Positions 1-10,440 of a DNA stretch of 64,000 nucleotides are shown here, piece after piece. The stretch comes from Tenrec ecaudatus (lineage: Eukaryota; Chordata; Mammalia; Afrosoricida; Tenrecidae). Below the pieces are notes generated by a model that was not told the origin of the DNA, ran no database searches, and saw only the letters and a list, made by a program, of their open reading frames with translations. The position numbers and the translations under genes were made by a program. The stretch is taken from contig NC_134531.1 in NCBI RefSeq assembly GCF_050624435.1, forward strand, positions 251,486,812-251,550,811. Reading direction: 5' to 3'. Position 1 is the stretch's first letter, and the number at the start of each line of letters is the position of its first letter.

Positions 1-666
1 ATTCATCTGTTTTACACAGTTGTGTAAAACACTGCCCCGATGCCAGCACACACTATATGCAGAGAAAGCCTCCCAAGAAACCTTAAAGGCAGAAAATATT
101 AACGGTCCTTCTATGTGCCATGGATTATGTAAGGGTTAAATCAATGTTCTCAAAGTCTGAATTCCCTTGAATTCACTTCTAGATACAAGGAGGAGAAGAA
201 TCTTCTTTATTCATTCACTTTATGCCATTTGTTCAGCAAAGGTATTACTTCGCGACAATTATTCTAATTGGGTAAGAGGTGGGATGTAAGTAAGGATAAC
301 ATATATTCTTCCCGAAAGAGTTCAGAGTCTAAAATAGGATGAGGCTGAATAGGGGAAGTGAAATATAGTAGTAGCATATAAATATCTAAAATTATAGTGG
401 AATATAGAATGAACTAATAGAGGACTATAAAAATGTGATCCAAAATAATGTTTTTATTAAGAGTTTTCTTTAAACCGCTCTTAAAATGGTATTGAATATG
501 TGTACAAACCTAGCAATCACTCTCTTATCTATTCTGTTTCCCGCTACCTTTAGCTCCCCCACCCCCTCCCCCTTTTTTAAGTTACAACTGCCTAAAGGGA
601 TAAGGACATCTAGTATGTTGCATTTAACACCAGAATGTGTCATGATCTATGGACAGAATCAAATGT
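1..666. other. Unassigned AT-rich intergenic or intronic DNA
   Basis: No repeat family or exon is recognisable here. A pyrimidine-rich stretch (CCCCCACCCCCTCCCCC) lies near 549-575. The only open frame (486-668) has no recognisable domain and is treated as chance. Confidence 0.5.
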
Positions 667-815
667 GATACAGGTGGCTAAGCAATTGACCACTCACCAA
701 AAGATTCGAAATTCACACCCACCTACAGGGCTGATGATCTGGTACAGAAAGGGGACAATGTTGAAAGCTCTATGGAGCACAGTTTGCCCAACAACACATA
801 TTCATGCATAACCTT
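667..815 (+). mobile_element. tRNA-derived SINE, decayed, plus orientation
   Basis: The order of landmarks matches the afrotherian-type SINE seen many times in this window: a GGTGGCTAAGC head (GGTGG..TAG..GTTA in better copies), CCAAAAGATTCGAA at the box-B position, and a CTATGGAGCACAGTTTG body. It is strongly diverged and lies head to head with a minus-strand copy that starts just after it. Confidence 0.5.
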
Positions 816-817
816 TC

Positions 818-992
818 AGTGGATTCTGACTCAGAATGACCCTGTAGGATAGAACTTTTTCTGTGAATTTCTGAGATTTTAACTCTTTATGGGAGTAGAA
901 AGTCCTCTTTTTCTCCAGCAAAGCACCTGGTGGTTTTCACCTACTAATCTTGTGGTTAGCAGCTCAACACAACCACCACACCACCAGCTCTC
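818..992 (-). mobile_element. tRNA-derived SINE, minus orientation
   Basis: Read on the minus strand, it has the head (GTGGTGTGGTGG), AACCACAAG..TTAGTAGGTGAAAACCACC around box B, then an AAAGTCC..CTCCCATAAAGAGTTAAAATCTCAGAAATTC body and CCTGTAGGGTC near the end. This is the same architecture as the copies at 4573-4745, 49826-50020 and 63108-63315. Confidence 0.7.
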
Positions 993-1020
993 CATGATTC
1001 AGACTCAGATTGATGACAGC

Positions 1021-1597
1021 TGTGTAAGACAGGGTTTTCTAGAGAATCAAAACCAGGACACTTACGATTATATATATTCAACACAAAGAAATAAACAGCT
1101 AATTAGTCCGCAGAGCAGTACAGAGTGCTCTGTTCAACTTACATTTCCGTGAGACAGTTAACACACTGGCAGTCCTTCAACTCACGAGGGCTGCTGGGTG
1201 CAAGTCCAGGAAGCAGACAGCTGAGTCTTCTGTAGAGCAATTCAGGCAGCAAACAGCAGGCCAGGTAACCAACAGTCAGCCAGATGACAGGGTCCGACAG
1301 TCCCCAACTTAAGTGATGTTTACACCAGCACTGTGGTGAAGCAGGTCTCAAAGGAACTTCAAACTATAGCGACATAGTCCACAGATAGTAGACTATCTTC
1401 CATAGATAGTATAGCTCACAAGTTGAGGCAGAGAGCTAGCTAAGGCAGCCACACACTGGTTCTATAATCAGAGAGCAAAAGACAGAAAGGCAAGATTCAC
1501 AGAGCCATTTATCTCTTTGCCCTTCAATTAAACTGCAACCTTATTAATCCCACATGTGTTTATTGGCCAGATTGGCCCAATAAACCTACCTCTCACA
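1021..1597 (-). mobile_element. MaLR/ERVL-type solo LTR, older subfamily
   Basis: The left end reads TGTGTAAGAC and the right end CAATAAACCTACCTCTCACA. Both ends and internal blocks (ACACTGGCAGTCCTTCAA, GCAGCAAACAGCAGG, GAGCCATTTATCTCTTTGCCCTTCAATTAA) match the LTR at 16221-16842. The strand is inferred from the polyadenylation direction seen in the related copy at 12830. I could not find an intact 5-bp target duplication and no internal retroviral sequence is attached. Confidence 0.6.
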
Positions 1598-2170
1598 CAC
1601 CTGTTGTTTGTTTTGTTTTTTTAGAGACATCCAGCCTTTAAGTAATCCAGGGTATTAATATTTTTATGACCTACATATATTGAAAAATTTTAAATACCAA
1701 AACAGTGTCCAAAAATTGTGGAATATCTTCACTATCTGATATATGAATTTTTTGAATGAAAAAATACTGTGCAATATAGCTTCTACAATTTATATGGAAA
1801 TTAGTACAAGCATCTAGTATGATCCTGACTGCTGGCTCCAGGAAGGAGCACATGTGCAGCATTCAATGACAAGTGTTTTATTATTTTTGTTTTTTAAATT
1901 ATATGCAAGTGTATATTTCAGCTGTTGTCATGAATATGGAACCTGGGTCAGCTGGCCCTCTTGACAGTTCATTGTGAAAAGCCTTAGACTCATAGAAGAG
2001 ATCAAAGCTTTACAGAATTCTACCAAGCATTCAGGGAAGAACTGACACCAATCTTACACAACAGAGACTGTTGGGCTAGTTAAATTCAAAGTAGAGATAT
2101 CAGCTCAAAAAATTATGGTGAAAAGAAACTTGTGAATGGGTCAAAAGGAGATCAAATGATAAGATGTTAC
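1598..2170. other. Unassigned DNA
   Basis: AT-rich with several poly(T) runs. I recognise no repeat family, exon or RNA gene. Confidence 0.45.
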
Positions 2171-2174
2171 ATTT

Positions 2175-2500
2175 TACCCAGTGAAATCTGCCATAATCAA
2201 TTTTACAAGGCCCTCTGTTTCACAGCAAGACCATTCAACCCCCCGGTTATGATCAGATTTACTGGAGGCTTAATCCATGTGGAGACCCTGAAAATGAATT
2301 TGGGGTTTCCACTGTCATTCATAGCCTTCTGTAAAACAAGCATTCACAGTTTAAGCTCTGATGCCATTCCCTTTTTTAGATTTGGATTTTGTTATTTAGA
2401 ATCCTTGAATCACACAGGCTGTTGTGCTTCTTCCAGGTGGACTTGTGTAACTCCTCACTTAAATGGATGCTTGCTTTCAAACGAGTTCTGTTGGTTTGCT
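2175..2500 (-). mobile_element. Old L1 3'UTR fragment
   Basis: Blocks such as GGCTTAATCC, TTTGGATTTTGTTATTTAGAATCCTTGAATCACACAGGCTG and GTGCTTCTTCCAGGTGGACTTG line up in order with the L1 3'UTR at 8150-9847 and with the younger 3'UTR copies (GCTGGTGTGCTTCTTCCATGTGGG). It is 5' and 3' truncated. Confidence 0.6.
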
Positions 2501-2559
2501 TGCTCCCTTTGTGTATCTCCTGTGCTTTTTGGTGTAAGAAGCCCAGGATGGGCAGAGCG

Positions 2560-2755
2560 ACAGAAACAGTAACTGGGTTGAAAATTGCTACGTGCATGGC
2601 TGGAGAAGATGGGAGGGGAATGGAGCTTATGACAATGAGCACAAGAAGGAAATGTTCTTAAATTGATTGTGGTGATTATTGCTCAAACCTGCTTACTATA
2701 ATTAAACTATTAAATTATGTAGTATCTGAAATATATCCCAATAAAAATACCATGA
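2560..2755 (+). mobile_element. L1M-type 3' end (ancient eutherian L1)
   Basis: The segment TTCTTAAATTGATTGTGGTGATTATTGCTCAAACCTGC, followed by TTATGTAGTATCTGAAATATATCCCAATAAAAA, matches the known 3' terminus of mammalian L1MA/L1MB elements (TTGATTGTGGTGATGG..TATCTCAATAAA). It is independent of the lineage-specific L1 tail common elsewhere in the window. Confidence 0.7.
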
Positions 2756-4340
2756 GTTCTGAAATAGGTTATGATAAGCAGGTGTTTGAAATTCTCAAGG
2801 GGTAATCTTGATTCTTTTCAAAAGACGTGGGACCATCATTGATGAGAAAAAGGCCAGGAATTTTTTTTAATCACAACAATATGCACTTGCTCATTCTTCA
2901 AGGGTAGCCAGAGCTGTCCTAGAAGAGTTTTCTTGAGAAACTTTACCCCAAATACCCCGAAGCCCGGATTTTTTTTCCTCTGCAGACTTGTTTTTGTTCT
3001 CCAGAGTAAAAGAAAAATGTAAGGAGTCTGAATGTAAATCCTTTGAAGATGCCGAAACTGTCATTCTCTAACGTGGTGTAAATTGGAGAATGCGGGATTC
3101 TCCAGAGAAGAAACATCCCCTTTAGACGTGTATAATCCAGAAATAATCGCTTCACACTTTCAATACGTTTGTATAATAAAGGTTTCTATGATTTTGCAAT
3201 AATACTTTTTTGCTTGCTCTTCTGTATAGCATATTTTTCTGTGCATAAAAAGCATTAAAGAAGTATTCTAGATAAATTAACATACATCTAACATCATGGT
3301 ACAGAAGTAATAATACTGCTTTGATGCGTGCTACACAGTGGTACCCATGTGTTCTTATGAACTGTCATTGCCTCAACTTTGAATTTTTTATGTGCTAGGC
3401 TTTTCAGGAGGCGTTTTGTAATTATAGGTTGTAAGTAACTCTGAAGTTCGTAACACAGGTACTGCCCATTACACAAACTACACTTACAAAGGCAAATGCA
3501 ATGCTAGGCTTGAGAGTCTCGTGTTTCACACAATTTTCTAAATGCCTGATTAGACTGTTAAATGAACTGCTGAAGAATGTGCACCATGTGAAAATGAAAC
3601 TCCATTCTTCACAGTCCTTGGCTGTTATGTGCTTTGTCTGGAACCTAACAGTGAGCAATTTCAAGTTGTTGCCTTTAATTTCCTTTTAAATAAACATAGA
3701 CATGAGTGAGACGGAAGAATATATTTTCTCAGTTTTATCATGTTTCCTTATTCATGTCCTTTTCATTGCTCCTCCCTGTCTGCTGATCCATTCACCTCAG
3801 CAAAGGTCAAAGAAATTGGCCTTCTATTGTTCTACTTGAGACAGTTTTATGAAAGTGACCTGGCTTTCTGAACTAGATTGTTTTCAATGGTAACAGTGAC
3901 TTTATTAATAAGGAATAAATTCCTCAGTGAGAACTTGATGCTAGTGAAGTTTCAACTTTTAAACTCTCACCATAAGCAATGTACCAAAGAAAATTTGAGA
4001 TCCTTTCACAATAGCAAAAGATATGTTTTTACCTGCGCTTAATTCAAATGTAGTTTAACACATCTGCAACATTATTTTTCCAAAATAAATACCCTTTGGA
4101 TGTAACTCAGATGTACAAAATTTCTGCCCAAATCATAGCTTTTTACATTTCATACACATTAAAATAGGATCTGTATGGTCTTGAGTAAATTTAAACTAGT
4201 CTGTACCTCCATATTGTCTCATTCTTTACTCAGATCTCCGTGTGCTGAACAAAACCAGTAGTTATTCCACGAGTATCACATTCAACATGCTCCAAATTTA
4301 ATTCATATTCCTTCCTCCAAAAATCATATTCAAAGAATTG
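2756..4340. other. Unassigned, mostly unique AT-rich DNA
   Basis: About 1.6 kb with no repeat I can name and no exon signal. Open frames up to 80 codons on both strands (for example 3422-3664) have no recognisable protein features. Confidence 0.45.
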
Positions 4341-4347
4341 TATGTAT

Positions 4348-4572
4348 TGTTTTTGTTGTTGTTAGGTTTTGTTGAGTCAGTTCTGACTTATAGACACAAC
4401 AGAAAAAAACACCACCCAGTCCTCCTCACTGTTCTGTTTGAGCCCATTGATGCAGCCATGGTATCAATGCATCTCTTAGAGGGCTTTCCCTTTGTCACTT
4501 CTCCTCCACGTTACCAAGCACGGTGTCCTTATCAAGTGACTAGTAGTGTCTCCTAATACCATGTCCCAAATA
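4348..4572 (-). mobile_element. RTE-type LINE, 3' end
   Basis: The 3' terminus of an RTE (BovB-clade) LINE, read on the minus strand. The plus strand shows TGTTGTTGTTAGGTTTTGTTGAGTCAGTTCTGACTTATAGACACAACAG, the reverse complement of the RTE C-terminus and its TGTTG-type tail. It continues, interrupted, through 4746-4907, 5347-5756 and 6612-7000, so the original element covered about 1.3 kb of RTE before later insertions. Confidence 0.85.
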
Positions 4573-4745
4573 GTTGAGGCAGAGTCTTCCAACCGTGGCC
4601 TCTTGGGTAGAACTGTCCTTTGGGGTTTCTAAGCCTGCAACTCTTTACAGGAGTCGAACGCCTCATCTTTCTCCCTCCGAGCAGCTGGTCATTTCAAATG
4701 GCCTACCTCCTTGAATTAGCAGCCCGACTTACAACCATTACGCCA
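4573..4745 (-). mobile_element. tRNA-derived SINE inside the RTE
   Basis: A minus-strand SINE with TGGTGGCGTAATGGTTGTAAGTCGGGCTGCTAA as its head, box-B-like AAATGACC, and the CTGTAAAGAGTTGCAGGCTTAGAAACC body. It interrupts the RTE copy, so it is younger than that RTE insertion. Confidence 0.8.
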
Positions 4746-4907
4746 CCAGTTATGGTGGAAATGCATTGGTTGTTCAGTCTTCTTCATGTAATGTCCAACT
4801 TTCAAATGCGTATGAAAATACCATGATTTGGGTTAGGTGCACCTATTGCTCAAGAGTAAAAGTCTAATCCATGCTTTTCATTGCTTTTTTGTTTATTTGT
4901 TTTAATC
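4746..4907 (-). mobile_element. RTE-type LINE, internal fragment
   Basis: TCTTCTTCATGTAATGTCCAACTTTCAAATGCGTATGAAAATACCATGATTTGGGTTAGGTGCACC is the complement of the RTE C-terminal coding segment (LxxAMVFS.ASYACESW region). It continues the RTE on the far side of the SINE. Confidence 0.75.
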
Positions 4908-5346
4908 ATTTTATTGGAGGCTCATGCAACTCTTATCACAATCCATACATCAATTGAATCAGGCATGTTTGTACATATGTTGCCCTCATTCTTTTATAAA
5001 TATTTACTTCTTATTGAGCCCTTGGTATCAGCTCCTACCCCCCCTTAACCCCTTGATAGATTGTACCTTATTATTATTATTTTCATCTCCCACACCAACC
5101 ACTGTCTCCCTGCCCCCGTGTTTTCTGTTGTTATTCCCCCTGTAGAGGGGTGTGTGGTTATATGTCGATCATTGAGATCGGTTCCCCCTTTCTCCCTTCC
5201 TCTTACCTTCTCCCCCCTACCCTTCTGGTATCACTGTTCCTGGATTCTGTGTGTCATGAGCTCCCATCCCTTTCTATACCTGTGTACATGTTCCAGTCTA
5301 GTCTGAATTGAGAAGCCACTTACCCCCCACTACCATGACCCCAGTA
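4908..5346 (-). mobile_element. L1 3'UTR tail inserted in the RTE
   Basis: Starts with TTTTATTGGAGGCTCATGCAACTCTTATCACAATCCATACAT, the complement of the L1 3' end GTATGAGCCCC..AATAAAA, and runs through the polypyrimidine block and ATGTACAGGTATAG-like region to TACTGGGGTCATGGTAG. RTE sequence resumes at 5347. It belongs to the older tail subfamily (CTCAATAAG..; GCAACATATG instead of GGCAATGAATG). Confidence 0.8.
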
Positions 5347-5756
5347 CAGCTTTTCATCACCTTTAAGGGGTCTTGTACAGCAGGTTAACCTAACTGTGTG
5401 TCTTTTGATCTCTTCGCTGCTGCTCTCATGAACATTGATGGTGGATCGAAGCAAGATGAAATTATTGACTACTCCCATCTTTTCTTCATTTATCATGGCA
5501 TTACAGTTGTGAGAATTTTGTTTCCTTGACGTTGATTTGTAATTCATTGAAGGCTGCAGTCCTTATCTCCATGAGAAAGTGCTTTCAGCTCTCCTCATTT
5601 TCAGCAGGCAAGGTTATGTCATCTTCATATCACAGGTTGTTATTAAGCCTCCTCCAATCCTGATGCTGCTTTCTTTTCATGCTTCTCTTCCTATTTGCTC
5701 ATCATAAAGATTGAATACGTATGTGGAGAGGATACAATCTTGACACAAACACTTAC
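5347..5756 (-). mobile_element. RTE-type LINE, reverse transcriptase core fragment
   Basis: Minus-strand translation gives recognisable RTE reverse transcriptase motifs: RLTC-type 3' block, then IRIGGGLI, and the catalytic motif at 5618-5629, which reads YEDD instead of YADD. Upstream of that the strand reads RQDCILSTYVFNLY-like residues. Stops and frameshifts are present, so it is inactive. It is truncated at 5756 by the next insertion. Confidence 0.85.
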
Positions 5757-6442
5757 TTGTCAGGGTAGCCAGCCCCTAACAAATTATCACAGATCTGGTA
5801 GGCGCAATTGTACAGTGATAAGTAGATTATAGTAAAGTCATAGAGAATAAGATATAGAAGAGAGATTGAATAGTGGAGTCAGACACATGTCATAGTAGCA
5901 TGCTCACCTCAGCCCCGCTCGATGGTCCACATGAGGATGTGGAAGGTGGGAATGCAGGAGCAAGAAAGAGCAGTTAATTACTAACCAAGGCTTATAAATC
6001 TTTTGGGGGTGTGCAAACCCCCTAATTACAGGTAAGGACATATGTCACAGGAAGGAATTGTGCAATAGGTAATACAGTGATGAGAGGGGGATGATATAAG
6101 AGTATACATGCACTAGGAAGGGGAAGGATTAGGGGCATACATGTGACAAGATGGGCAGATTCTAGATTCAGGGAGGTAGCCTAATTTTGGATGCCACTGT
6201 GTAGGTTTGACCTGTTCTCTGGCTCTCCGTTGAAACCATTAGCAGTGGGGCGGACCAGGCTGATGGCTGAATGAGAAGTAATCCATTGTTCTTAACAGCT
6301 GGGAGTGGGCTCCACCTGTGGTGGGACCAGACAGTCTGAATGTTGAATGCATCTGACCTTCCACCATGTGCTGGCAAATAGCCTCTAATATTTGGCATAT
6401 CTTTGGGGGAGACAACGCTGGGGAAAAGTTTTTTTGTATCCT
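5756..6442. mobile_element. Unclassified 0.69-kb insertion (LTR-like or DNA transposon)
   Basis: RTE sequence stops at CACAAACACTTACT and resumes after 6443 with overlap, and ACACTTA occurs on both sides (5749-5755 and 6443-6449), a likely 7-bp target duplication. The insert begins near TGTCAGGGTAGCCAGCCCC, contains a TATAAATC box near 5994-6001, and ends TTTTTTTGTATCCT(ACA). TG..CA ends would suit an LTR, but a 7-8 bp duplication would suit a hAT-type DNA element. I cannot name the family, and no second copy is in the window. Confidence 0.5.
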
Positions 6443-6459
6443 ACACTTAAACTTATTTT

Positions 6460-6594
6460 TTTTCTTTTTTGTGCAGTCGAGTTTCCCACATTTGGGGAAA
6501 TTGCAGGGGTCAGCACACCCGGAGTGCAGTGGGTGAGCTTTGCCCTGGGAAAACCACCTTCGTGATCATGGTATCTCCCCTGCCAGGTAAGTAT
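6460..6594 (-). pseudogene. RNU1: U1 snRNA retropseudogene, 3' truncated
   Basis: The minus strand from 6594 reads ATACTTACCTGGCAGGGGAG and continues through the U1 stem-loops to GGGAAACTCGACTGCA, after which an A-rich tail replaces the 3' part (Sm site and last stem-loop). The 5' splice-site-pairing sequence ACTTACCTG is intact. A 16-bp target duplication CACTTAAACTTATTTT flanks it at 6444-6459 and 6596-6611. One extra G precedes the first U1 base. Lack of the Sm site, lack of a promoter and the A-tail show an L1-mobilised pseudogene, not a functional snRNA gene. Confidence 0.95.
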
Positions 6595-6611
6595 CCACTT
6601 AAACTTATTTT

Positions 6612-7000
6612 AAACCATGCAGTGCCTTCTTGTTTTGTTAGCATAACCCCCTCTAGGTCATGTGCAGGTTGCGTATGTGCACAATTATGTATTCTCATAG
6701 TCAATGAAACACAAAACATTTTTTGATATTCTATGCTTTCAGTCAAGATGCATCTGACATCAACAGTGATATCGCTTGTTCGATCTCCTCTTCTGTATCT
6801 GACATGAACCTCTGGCAGCAACCTGTTAGTGTCTTCATCAACCTTTGTTAGGTGATCTTCAGCAAAATTTTACATGTGTATGATACCGATGATATTGTTC
6901 TAGAATTTGAGCATTCTTTAGTTCAACTTTCTTTTGAATGGGTGCAGATGTGGATCTCTTGCAGTCAGTGGACCATGCAGCTGTCTTCCAGATTTGCTTA
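6612..7000 (-). mobile_element. RTE-type LINE, 5' part of the same minus-strand copy
   Basis: AAACCATGCAGTGCC, CAATGAAACACAAAACATT, TTCTATGCTTTCAGTCAAGATGCATCTGACATCA, GATCTTCAGCAAAATTTTACATGTG and GTGGATCTCTTGCAGTCAGTGGACCATGCAGCTGTCTTCCAGAT are the complement of successive RTE reverse transcriptase segments. It ends near 7000, the 5' truncation point of this copy. Confidence 0.8.
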
Positions 7001-8149
7001 CAGGAAATGATGGGATAATTGTTGTGAATGTAGGAGGGGAGGAGTATTTATGGCCTGATGAATATGTGTAGTATTTGGAATAGTTGGTACATGTACATAA
7101 TTCAATAGGGTGGTAATTTAAAAATAAAGGAAGTTGCTTCGTGTTGAAGGCCCAGTAGAATGTCAGTTATGTATTCATAATCCATCTAGTCTTTATGGAA
7201 TTTCTCCAGTAATGCCTCATAACTGATGTCAAAAAAATTAGAGTTAATATTAGAGGGTGGTCAACTACCCAATATATCACTAAAATACAAACCTGGACAA
7301 TGCTTGCTACAGGACATTTGTGCTAATATGAAATGAATTTTTCTTTTCTTCGTAATGGTGCATGTAACATTTTTGGACATTTTGACCTCATTTATTCTAC
7401 TTTGAGCAAATTCAAATATAATGAGGTGAAACCTATGGGGAAGATTTGCCTGTGGTTTGGCTGGGTGATCTACCCACAAAATGGCATTGACAAGATATAA
7501 TTCTTGGCCTCTAACATGAATATTTAAAATAGCTTTTATATTAAAAACTTATATGTGACAGCATCTACCCTTTCATTTTCAGAAATTTTTAGAGATTTGA
7601 GAAACAAAAAATGAATAATAAAAGAATTAATTATTTGTGGTTTGAAGAGGAAAGCCTGATACTTAAAAACTAGTGATCAGGCACTCTCCACATGCACGGA
7701 AAATGGGGTGACTATTAGATTAAGGTGAAGAGGTTATTAATGATGTACAATAAAACTAGCTACTCCTTTTGAACTGTGGATAGGATTGGCAGAGTCTAAG
7801 TTGAATCTGAATCCTGGAAAGGCTGCTGTAGGAACTGACAATGCTGGGAAAGTTCAGAGAACTTAGAACTGAGTGTAAGAGAAGCATACTGAACAACAAA
7901 TAATAAAATCAAACCCCAAATCCAGAGAGCATGAACACATAGTTGCATAACCACTCACCTTTTTTTAAGTGATAAGGATAAAAATATAAATAATGAATAA
8001 GAAAGAAAATTCACTATCAATATTTTAAAAGCCAGGCAAGACATTTTTGTCATGGAAAAAGCAAGAGAGACTTGAACCTAGAGCAAATTCGGATTGGGTC
8101 ACAAAGGAAGCCAACTGACCAATTACCCGTTCAATCCAGCACAATTAAG
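7001..8149. other. Unassigned DNA
   Basis: AT-rich. Old repeat remnants are possible around 7600-7950, but none can be named. No exon or RNA gene seen. Confidence 0.4.
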
Positions 8150-9847
8150 TTTACAATGTTATCTATCTTAGAGGAAAGCTGTTCAAGACCTTTGCCTGTG
8201 GTTAGAAGGGATCTGTCAGGGGCTTAATCTGGCTCTGCAGATAGGTTTTGGGCTTTGACTATCCTCCATAACCTTCTATAAATTGGGTGTTCACAATTTA
8301 ACATCTGATATTTCCCTTCATCAAATTTGGATTTTGTTATTGTCCTCTTTAGATCTCACAAACTGGTGGGCTTCCTCCATGTGGACTTGGTTAACACCTC
8401 AGTTAGAAGGTTGCTGGTTGGAATATAAGCCTTTAAGATCCCAGACACTATTCTGATTGATAGCTAGGCACCATCTGCTTTCTTCACCATACTTTGCTAT
8501 GACACCCTTATCTTCTGTGATCATTTCATGAAGGTGAGTATCAAGTGGGGCCATGTTATCAGAACTAAGTGTTCCTGGATTGGAGCTAACATTAAGTGGG
8601 AGCCCATAACCCATCTGCTTGTCCCTGGGATATGCATGACTCAGGCTTACTTTGCCAGTCTTATTATGACAAATTCAGAATTCCATAAGGCCAACTACAC
8701 CAACAACAGCAACAAATCAATCAGCAAGCAAACAAAACAACAACAACCACAAATAAAATGCAGGAAAACAAAAGCCCATAGAAACAAAAACATAAAACAT
8801 TGTCAATCTTTTCCCTAGGGTATAAGGCGATTTCACTGATAACATCATCAATTATTCCAATGACATAGCATTCCAGACACTGTCGGTAGGAGGAGTCTAT
8901 GAGACTACAGATCCACCATGAGCTGAAACTCAGGAGTTGTTGCACTATACAGTTTGACGTCCCATTTGATTGAGCTCTGTTTATCTCAGTATGGGGATTG
9001 GTGCCAGGGGGAAACATCCTGGATCAATTCTTCCAAGTGAAGATCCCTGCCCAACAGATTAAAACTTGTCATATCACTGTAAGGGAGGTATCTGGGTACT
9101 AAATATGTAGTGATTCAGGGTGCCTTTCCATTGGACACTAATCAAGCCAGGGGTTCCCCTCAAGGTCCAATGACTGCCAATTCCACATTCCTGGGCGGTC
9201 ACTTTCTGCTTCCTTTCCCATCCAAATACCCCAGTCCTCAATTCAAGATTGCAGACAGCTTTGATGCAGGGCTTAGTTCATTCAGCTGGGCCTCAATGTT
9301 AAGGCCTTCTGGTGTAGTCACTGGGTTATATTATACCATGCTACCTGCAAGGTTGGCATCCAAGGCCATTATGGTGCTTAGTCCATGGCATGGTTCATTG
9401 AGGATTGGGTAGAAACATATTTGTACTGTCTACCCAGGAACATAAAATCAGTTCCACTGTCCCTCTAGGTTCCCTGCAATCATTGGTTAACATCCCTTCC
9501 TGGTGGGAAGTTGCTCCTTTCCATTCACCCACCATACGCACCAACAGAATTATGAGTGTCTCCTCCAAGATGTAGCTGCTCTCCTCCCCTGGTCTTAACA
9601 TGATTTTCTGGCAAGGCTCTCCTTCCATTACTGTGGAGGGCCCATTGATTTTCCTAAGTGGATATGGTCTTTTCCCATGTCCCACATCTTGAAGGAGTGA
9701 CCCCAGACAATGTGAGAAATCCTCCTTCAAAGCAGTTCTTGTGACATGTTCATAAAGGAGTCAATATACTGTTCATGACTTGTAGGTAGCCTTCTTTTCT
9801 TTTGTTCAGGAATTGGTTCCTAAGATTTGTTTAATTGGTATTTCTCC
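8150..9847 (-). mobile_element. L1 3'UTR, older subfamily, attached to ORF2
   Basis: Directly follows the ORF2 stop codon at 9848-9850. It includes AAGCCTTTAAGATCCCAGACACTATTCTGATTGATAGCTAGGCACCATCTGCTTTCTTCACCA (8429-8490), the clear older relative of the block found in all young tails (CAAGCCTTTAAGACCCCAGACACTATATCTTTTGATAGC). This physical link shows that the abundant non-coding repeat in the window is the 3'UTR of an L1 lineage. The left boundary near 8150 is approximate. Open frames inside it (such as 9110-9412) are non-coding. Confidence 0.8.
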
Positions 9848-10045
9848 TTATAGTAGTGAACTCATACAATATTTGTTCTTTTGTGATTTACTTACTTCAC
9901 TCAGCATAATGGTTTCAAGGTCCTTCCATGTTGTGCAGTGTTTCCAGCTTTGATCATTGTTGTTTTTTTTTCAGGGATGCATAGTATTCCATTGTGTGTA
10001 TGAACCATAGTTTATCCATTCTTCCACTGCATTGACTATAATGAT
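9848..10045 (-). pseudogene. L1 ORF2 C-terminal fragment
   Basis: The minus strand encodes the conserved end of L1 ORF2p: a SYTQWNTMHP-like segment (YTMEYYSALKK in L1s), then LETIMLSEVSKSQKNKY.MSSLL and a TAA stop at 9848-9850. The ORF2 signature (W..LE.IMLSEV.Q..K.KY.M.SL) is plain. Only about 60 codons remain upstream, so this L1 copy is 5' truncated. Confidence 0.85.
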
Positions 10046-10109
10046 TTGGACGGAGGAAAGTCTATGGGAGGAAAGTCATCAGGGCTTCATTTGTTGATGG
10101 GACATGACT

Positions 10110-10440
10110 CAAAAGGAGAAGAAGCAGCTTCAAGCTTCAATTAATAATAGCTTGGCAAGTATAAATTATGAATCTAGGAAATTTTGAAATCATTAAAAAT
10201 GGAATGTAAGACATAAAGATCAATATTCTAGGTATTAAGGAACTGTAATAGACTGATATTGGCCATTCTGAAATAGAAAATCATATGGTTTACTATGTCT
10301 AGAATGACACAATCAAAAGGAATCGCCTTATATTCATCAGCACAAAGACATTTCAAGATCTATTTTGAAGTACAATGCTGTATGTGATAGAATAATTTCT
10401 ATTTGCATAGAAGGGAGTCCAGTCAATAAAATTATTATTC
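10110..10440 (+). mobile_element. RTE-type LINE, endonuclease domain fragment
   Basis: The plus strand carries degraded RTE endonuclease coding sequence: blocks corresponding to KMECKT..I.ILGI.EL...L.IGH.E.ENHMVYY..NDTIK..GIA.I. It continues at 11659 after a 1.2-kb insertion. Stops and frameshifts interrupt it. Confidence 0.8.

Noticed and set aside
1021-1597. 5-bp target duplication for this LTR
   Set aside because: The flanks ACAGC and CACAC do not match well enough; only the LTR ends are supported.
6469-6821. Open frames on both strands over a U1 match; possible functional U1 gene
   Set aside because: The copy lacks the Sm site and 3' stem-loop, has an A-tail and target duplication, and no U1 promoter precedes it.
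9110-9730. 100- and 111-codon frames on opposite strands (9110-9412 and 9395-9730)
   Set aside because: They lie in the 3'UTR of an old L1 downstream of the ORF2 stop codon.
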